NCBI GenBank assembly: GCA_947073895.1
Contig: CAMTNN010000053.1
Coordinates: 1-8,418, forward strand
Direction of reading: 5' to 3'
Length of the DNA: 8,418 bases
Origin: an uncultured cyanobacterium
GTDB taxonomy: Bacteria; Cyanobacteriota; Vampirovibrionia; Gastranaerophilales; Gastranaerophilaceae
Notes under the pieces: model-generated
What the model was told of the DNA's origin: nothing
The model's database searches: none
Seen by the model: only the letters and a program-made list of their open reading frames with translations
Made by a program: the position numbers and the translations under genes
Part shown: in pieces, positions 5,608-8,418 of the stretch
Numbering within the stretch: the first letter of the stretch is position 1
Layout: every line of letters begins with the position of its first letter

Positions 5608-5636
5608 TTGTTCCTAGTAGAGACTTTATATAATAT
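5608..5636 (+). promoter_or_regulatory. Putative promoter of the WG-repeat/TPR gene pair
   Basis: TTGTTC (5608-5613) is followed by overlapping -10 candidates TATAAT (5629-5634, 15-base spacer) and TAATAT (5631-5636, 17-base spacer). Transcription would start near 5641, about 60 bases before the chosen ATG at 5701. This also argues against translation starting at the TTG at 5608, which would lie inside the promoter. Confidence 0.5.
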
Positions 5637-5700
5637 ATTTTTTATGATAATTATATTTAGTATGGATTACTTTGAGAAAAAGATTTTGGAGATGGTTTAT

Positions 5701-6948
5701 ATGAAAATAAACAATAAAATAATATTCACAATAATTACAGGTATCCTGTTTCTGAGTACAAATTCGGCATTCTGTGAAGTAAACATGTCTAATTATGATT
5801 CGGTTCAAAAAATATCAGAGCATTATTCTATAGTGACCCAAAATGGTAAAAAAGGTGTATTAAAAGGTGAAGAAGAGCTAGTAGTCCCAACTGTGCATGA
5901 CGATATTCAAGCTATAGGTAATGAGCGTTATATCTTAATCAAAGATGGTAAAAAAGGATTAATGTATTATGGTTATCATGTAGTCGCGCCAATTGAGTAT
6001 GATGACATCCAAGTTGTAAATGATTACTATTGTCTTCTAATTCAAAATAATAAAAGAGTATTGTTACGAGATGAAGAAATTATAGGTTCTTTTAGAGCTG
6101 ATGATTTAGATTTTTTTATCAAAATGGGATATTTTGATATGTCAAAAGACTGCAAATTATATAATATTAAAAGATTTTGGGAAAATGCTGTAATGGCTAG
6201 AAAAACAATAGAAAAAACAAAGCTTTCAGTTGAAAATCAAAAAAAGTATTTGGTGAATGTTTTGTGTAAAACATACAAACATAGTAATTCTTTAGACAAG
6301 ATAATTTATGCCTTAAGCATAATGGAAGAAAACTCATATCCTTATATTGATATATGCTTGAACTCTGTAAATTGGGATGATGGAAATTGGCTTCCGAGAG
6401 AATTTAAGAGTGCTGTTAGTAATAATTACTATATTACTTCTATGGATATAAGAATGCTTGTCAACGATATTTCTAACTCTAATGTGCCTGAATTAAAATC
6501 AAGTTTTCAAAAAATCGGATTAAAAAGACAAGATTTATCAAGTTCTGCATTAGACTGGCTTAAGTCAGAACAAAACTGTAAAAAAGCACTGGAATGTATA
6601 GATAATAATTCAATAAATAAAGATATTTTTGCAGTGGTGTTAAATTCAAACAATATACCCGATGATAAAAAAATTTCTGTAATGAAAAGTGTACAAAGAT
6701 ATCAAAATTATTCAGATAGAGAGTTTTTATTGTCTAGTGCTGATGTAATAGAGTGGAGTGTATTTTCATTATATGGCGGTGTAACTATTATAATACCCCC
6801 AATATTGTTGTGTGGTTATGTTATACCTAGCAGATTAAACAGAGAAGTTAAGAAACCCTTATTTTATATGCCTGGTATGCTTAATTCGGCAAAGCTTGGT
6901 TTACCTCTTGGGATAACCAATCAGCGAAAACCTTTTGAATGGGATTAG
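5701..6948 (+). CDS. Exported WG-repeat protein with C-terminal membrane anchor
   Basis: The ATG at 5701 is chosen because GGAG (5688-5691) lies nine bases upstream and a signal peptide follows directly; the frame stays open back to 5608 but overlaps the promoter. The 415-residue product starts with MKINNK, a hydrophobic core (7-20) and possible cleavage near AFC (23-25). Three tandem WG-type beta repeats of about 35 residues follow (about 37-135). The first two share GKKG(V/L), a (V/A)P turn and a (H/Y)DDIQ end; the third (NNKRVLL) is degenerate. Residues 155-345 look helical and match nothing I recognise. A membrane segment (359-376, with IIIPPILLCGYVI) is followed by a basic tail with R378, R381, K384 and K385. 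By the positive-inside rule the repeats would face outward and the short tail the cytoplasm. WG repeats are usually protein-interaction modules; the partner is unknown. The next gene starts 40 bases downstream, probably in the same operon. Confidence 0.8.
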   Translation: MKINNKIIFTIITGILFLSTNSAFCEVNMSNYDSVQKISEHYSIVTQNGKKGVLKGEEELVVPTVHDDIQAIGNERYILIKDGKKGLMYYGYHVVAPIEYDDIQVVNDYYCLLIQNNKRVLLRDEEIIGSFRADDLDFFIKMGYFDMSKDCKLYNIKRFWENAVMARKTIEKTKLSVENQKKYLVNVLCKTYKHSNSLDKIIYALSIMEENSYPYIDICLNSVNWDDGNWLPREFKSAVSNNYYITSMDIRMLVNDISNSNVPELKSSFQKIGLKRQDLSSSALDWLKSEQNCKKALECIDNNSINKDIFAVVLNSNNIPDDKKISVMKSVQRYQNYSDREFLLSSADVIEWSVFSLYGGVTIIIPPILLCGYVIPSRLNREVKKPLFYMPGMLNSAKLGLPLGITNQRKPFEWD

Positions 6949-6988
6949 TATTAGTGGAATCTGTTGTAGAATAATATAAGGAGCATTT

Positions 6989-8418
6989 ATGAAAAAAGAG
7001 TTTTTGAGTATACTTGTTTTGCTTGTTTGCATTTTTTGTCTAACAAATTATAGTGCAAATGCACAAAAAAATTCCGTATCTGAACAAATGCAGCATCCAG
7101 AAGCTAGTTTTGCAAATTTTGCAACTGATGAAAATGTATATAATTTGATTGTTGAAAAGTATGACTATTTTATTAAATATAGTGATAAGAATCACCCGCC
7201 GCTTGTTGCGTATACCTCATTCAAAAATAAAAATTATCAAAATGCTATAGATTGTTTATCTGAATATATGCAGTCTATTAAAGGGCCTGATGTATATATT
7301 ATTCGCGGTGCAGCTTATTTAATGCTGGGGCAAAAAGATAAGGCTCTGGAAGATGTAGTAATAGCATCTAATATGACATCAGACAATTTCCCTTACTATC
7401 TAAAACTTATTATTGATTATCGTTTTGCAGAAACATTGGCTGTCGTGGATGATTTGAATATTATTAGACAAAAACAAGATATATTAGATAAAGTTATGAC
7501 AAAAGAAGAAATAGATAGTTATATTAATTACTTCTATCTTCAAGTTCCTTTAAGTCAACAAATGTCTGGTGAAAAACGAAAATGCGATGCTTTTTATGGT
7601 GAAAATCTTGATATAGATTTTTGTAGAGCAATGGATTATGATTCTGAAGAAAAAGCTTTGTCTTATATAGATGAAATGAAGAAAAACCACTCAGAGCGAA
7701 TTTCAGTTATACAATATTACACTGCAATTTATTATTACCACTTTAAAAATGAAACAAGGGAACAGAGTGAAAAAGTTATTGAAGAAATTTCGAAAGCAAT
7801 TGAGTTGGACAAACATAACTACTATCTATACATTATGAGAGGATTTGTATATCGTAATATTGAAAAATATGATGAGTCTTTGTCTGATGCAAATACAGCT
7901 GTAGCAATTAATCCGAATCTAAGAATCGGCTACGAATTAAGAGCTAATATAAGAGATATAAAAAATGATAATTTAGGAGCAAAAGAAGATTTAGAAAAAG
8001 CATTAACCTTTCCAGAAGAAGAATCAAGCGGTTATACTAATCAACAATTACAGATGCTAATTAATTATCTGACGGCGATAGATGTTACTGTTGATATTAA
8101 AGAAAGACAAGCTGCAATGAAAAAATATCTCAGTGCTTATATTTTCGATAATACAATAGTTAGTCATGTCATAGATTATATTGATTGGAAGAATCAAAAA
8201 GGAGATTTTGCTCCATCATTTGTAAAAATTGTTAGTGAAACAGATTATTTCAAATATATAACTTACGAGGGTAAGGCTATTGCTATTTATACAAACTTTT
8301 ATCTTGACGTAGAAGATGAGACTTATATGAAACGTTTCTATACGTTTTGTAAGCGATATTCTGAAGAGAAGAGACCAATATACTCTGTTAATCCAAAAAT
8401 ATTAGAGATATTAATAAG
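6989..8418 (+). CDS. Exported TPR-repeat protein, partial at window end
   Basis: This frame is open from ATG 6989 to the end of the window (476 codons, no stop), so the C-terminus is missing. AAGGAG (6978-6983) lies five bases before the ATG. Residues 1-25 form a clear signal peptide: MKKEF, a hydrophobic stretch with LLVCIFCL, and an ANA cleavage site before Q26. TPR-like helical pairs occur around 74-127 (AYTSFKNKNYQNAI, YIIRGAAYLMLGQKDKALED) and more classically at 260-340 (EISKAIELDKHNYYLYIMRG, YDESLSDANTAVAINPN, LGAKEDLEKAL). Residues 140-250 and 350-476 are helical without clear repeats. No membrane segment is visible after the signal peptide, so the product should be periplasmic or secreted. 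TPRs are protein-binding scaffolds, and the pairing with the upstream WG-repeat protein suggests a shared envelope role (inference). No enzymatic motif is seen. Confidence 0.85.
   Translation, partial: MKKEFLSILVLLVCIFCLTNYSANAQKNSVSEQMQHPEASFANFATDENVYNLIVEKYDYFIKYSDKNHPPLVAYTSFKNKNYQNAIDCLSEYMQSIKGPDVYIIRGAAYLMLGQKDKALEDVVIASNMTSDNFPYYLKLIIDYRFAETLAVVDDLNIIRQKQDILDKVMTKEEIDSYINYFYLQVPLSQQMSGEKRKCDAFYGENLDIDFCRAMDYDSEEKALSYIDEMKKNHSERISVIQYYTAIYYYHFKNETREQSEKVIEEISKAIELDKHNYYLYIMRGFVYRNIEKYDESLSDANTAVAINPNLRIGYELRANIRDIKNDNLGAKEDLEKALTFPEEESSGYTNQQLQMLINYLTAIDVTVDIKERQAAMKKYLSAYIFDNTIVSHVIDYIDWKNQKGDFAPSFVKIVSETDYFKYITYEGKAIAIYTNFYLDVEDETYMKRFYTFCKRYSEEKRPIYSVNPKILEILI

Noticed and set aside
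5608..5700. 31-codon N-terminal extension of the WG-repeat protein starting from TTG 5608
   Set aside because: It overlaps the promoter boxes, and ATG 5701 has a better ribosome binding site followed at once by a signal peptide.
5626..5808. Minus-strand 60-codon frame opposite the start of the WG-repeat gene
   Set aside because: It lies antisense to a well-supported promoter and signal peptide and has no start signals of its own.
1..8418. CRISPR array, insertion sequence, integrase or defence system
   Set aside because: No regularly spaced repeats, transposase or integrase motifs, or nuclease and helicase domains were seen on either strand.

Overview
This 8.4-kb AT-rich bacterial window has short intergenic spaces, sigma70-type promoters and Shine-Dalgarno sites, with TAA, TAG and TGA all used as stops. 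No marker gene fixes the taxon. An AT-rich gut-type lineage such as the Gastranaerophilales (Vampirovibrionia/Melainabacteria) is a guess from overall style, not a demonstrated assignment.

Layout. (1) Positions 1-640 hold a very AT-rich, apparently non-coding stretch, then a coding-like frame with no usable start codon. It looks like a gene that has lost its 5' end, and its stop codon abuts the ATG of a metallo-beta-lactamase-fold hydrolase of the COG1237 type (641-1456). (2) Positions 1495-1656 are non-coding but full of nested inverted repeats, including a hairpin whose loop is complementary to a segment about 70 bases away. This resembles a dispersed palindromic element or a structured RNA. 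(3) On the minus strand, in transcription order, come a large membrane-bound proton-pumping pyrophosphatase (4504-2096) with its own promoter and terminator, a 64-residue unknown protein (1993-1799), and tRNA-Ser(GGA) (1751-1665) with a near-consensus promoter. (4) Also on the minus strand and upstream of the pyrophosphatase is a short metzincin (matrixin-like) protease without a signal peptide. It is divergent from tRNA-Leu(UAG), whose promoter is a perfect TTGACA-17-TATAAT and which is followed by a terminator. (5) The right end carries two exported proteins in tandem on the plus strand: a WG-repeat protein with a C-terminal membrane anchor, and a tetratricopeptide-repeat (TPR) protein that runs off the window.

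How the parts relate. The pyrophosphatase couples hydrolysis of the pyrophosphate released by biosynthesis to ion pumping. It carries the lysine associated with potassium independence, and its divergent motifs recall the separate group of Na+-regulated H+-pumping pyrophosphatases. The two genes at the right end probably form an operon making cell-envelope proteins built from protein-binding repeats; their job is unknown. No CRISPR array, intact mobile element or recognisable defence system is visible. The least explained parts are the structured intergenic element beside tRNA-Ser, the decayed gene before the hydrolase, and the WG-repeat/TPR pair.
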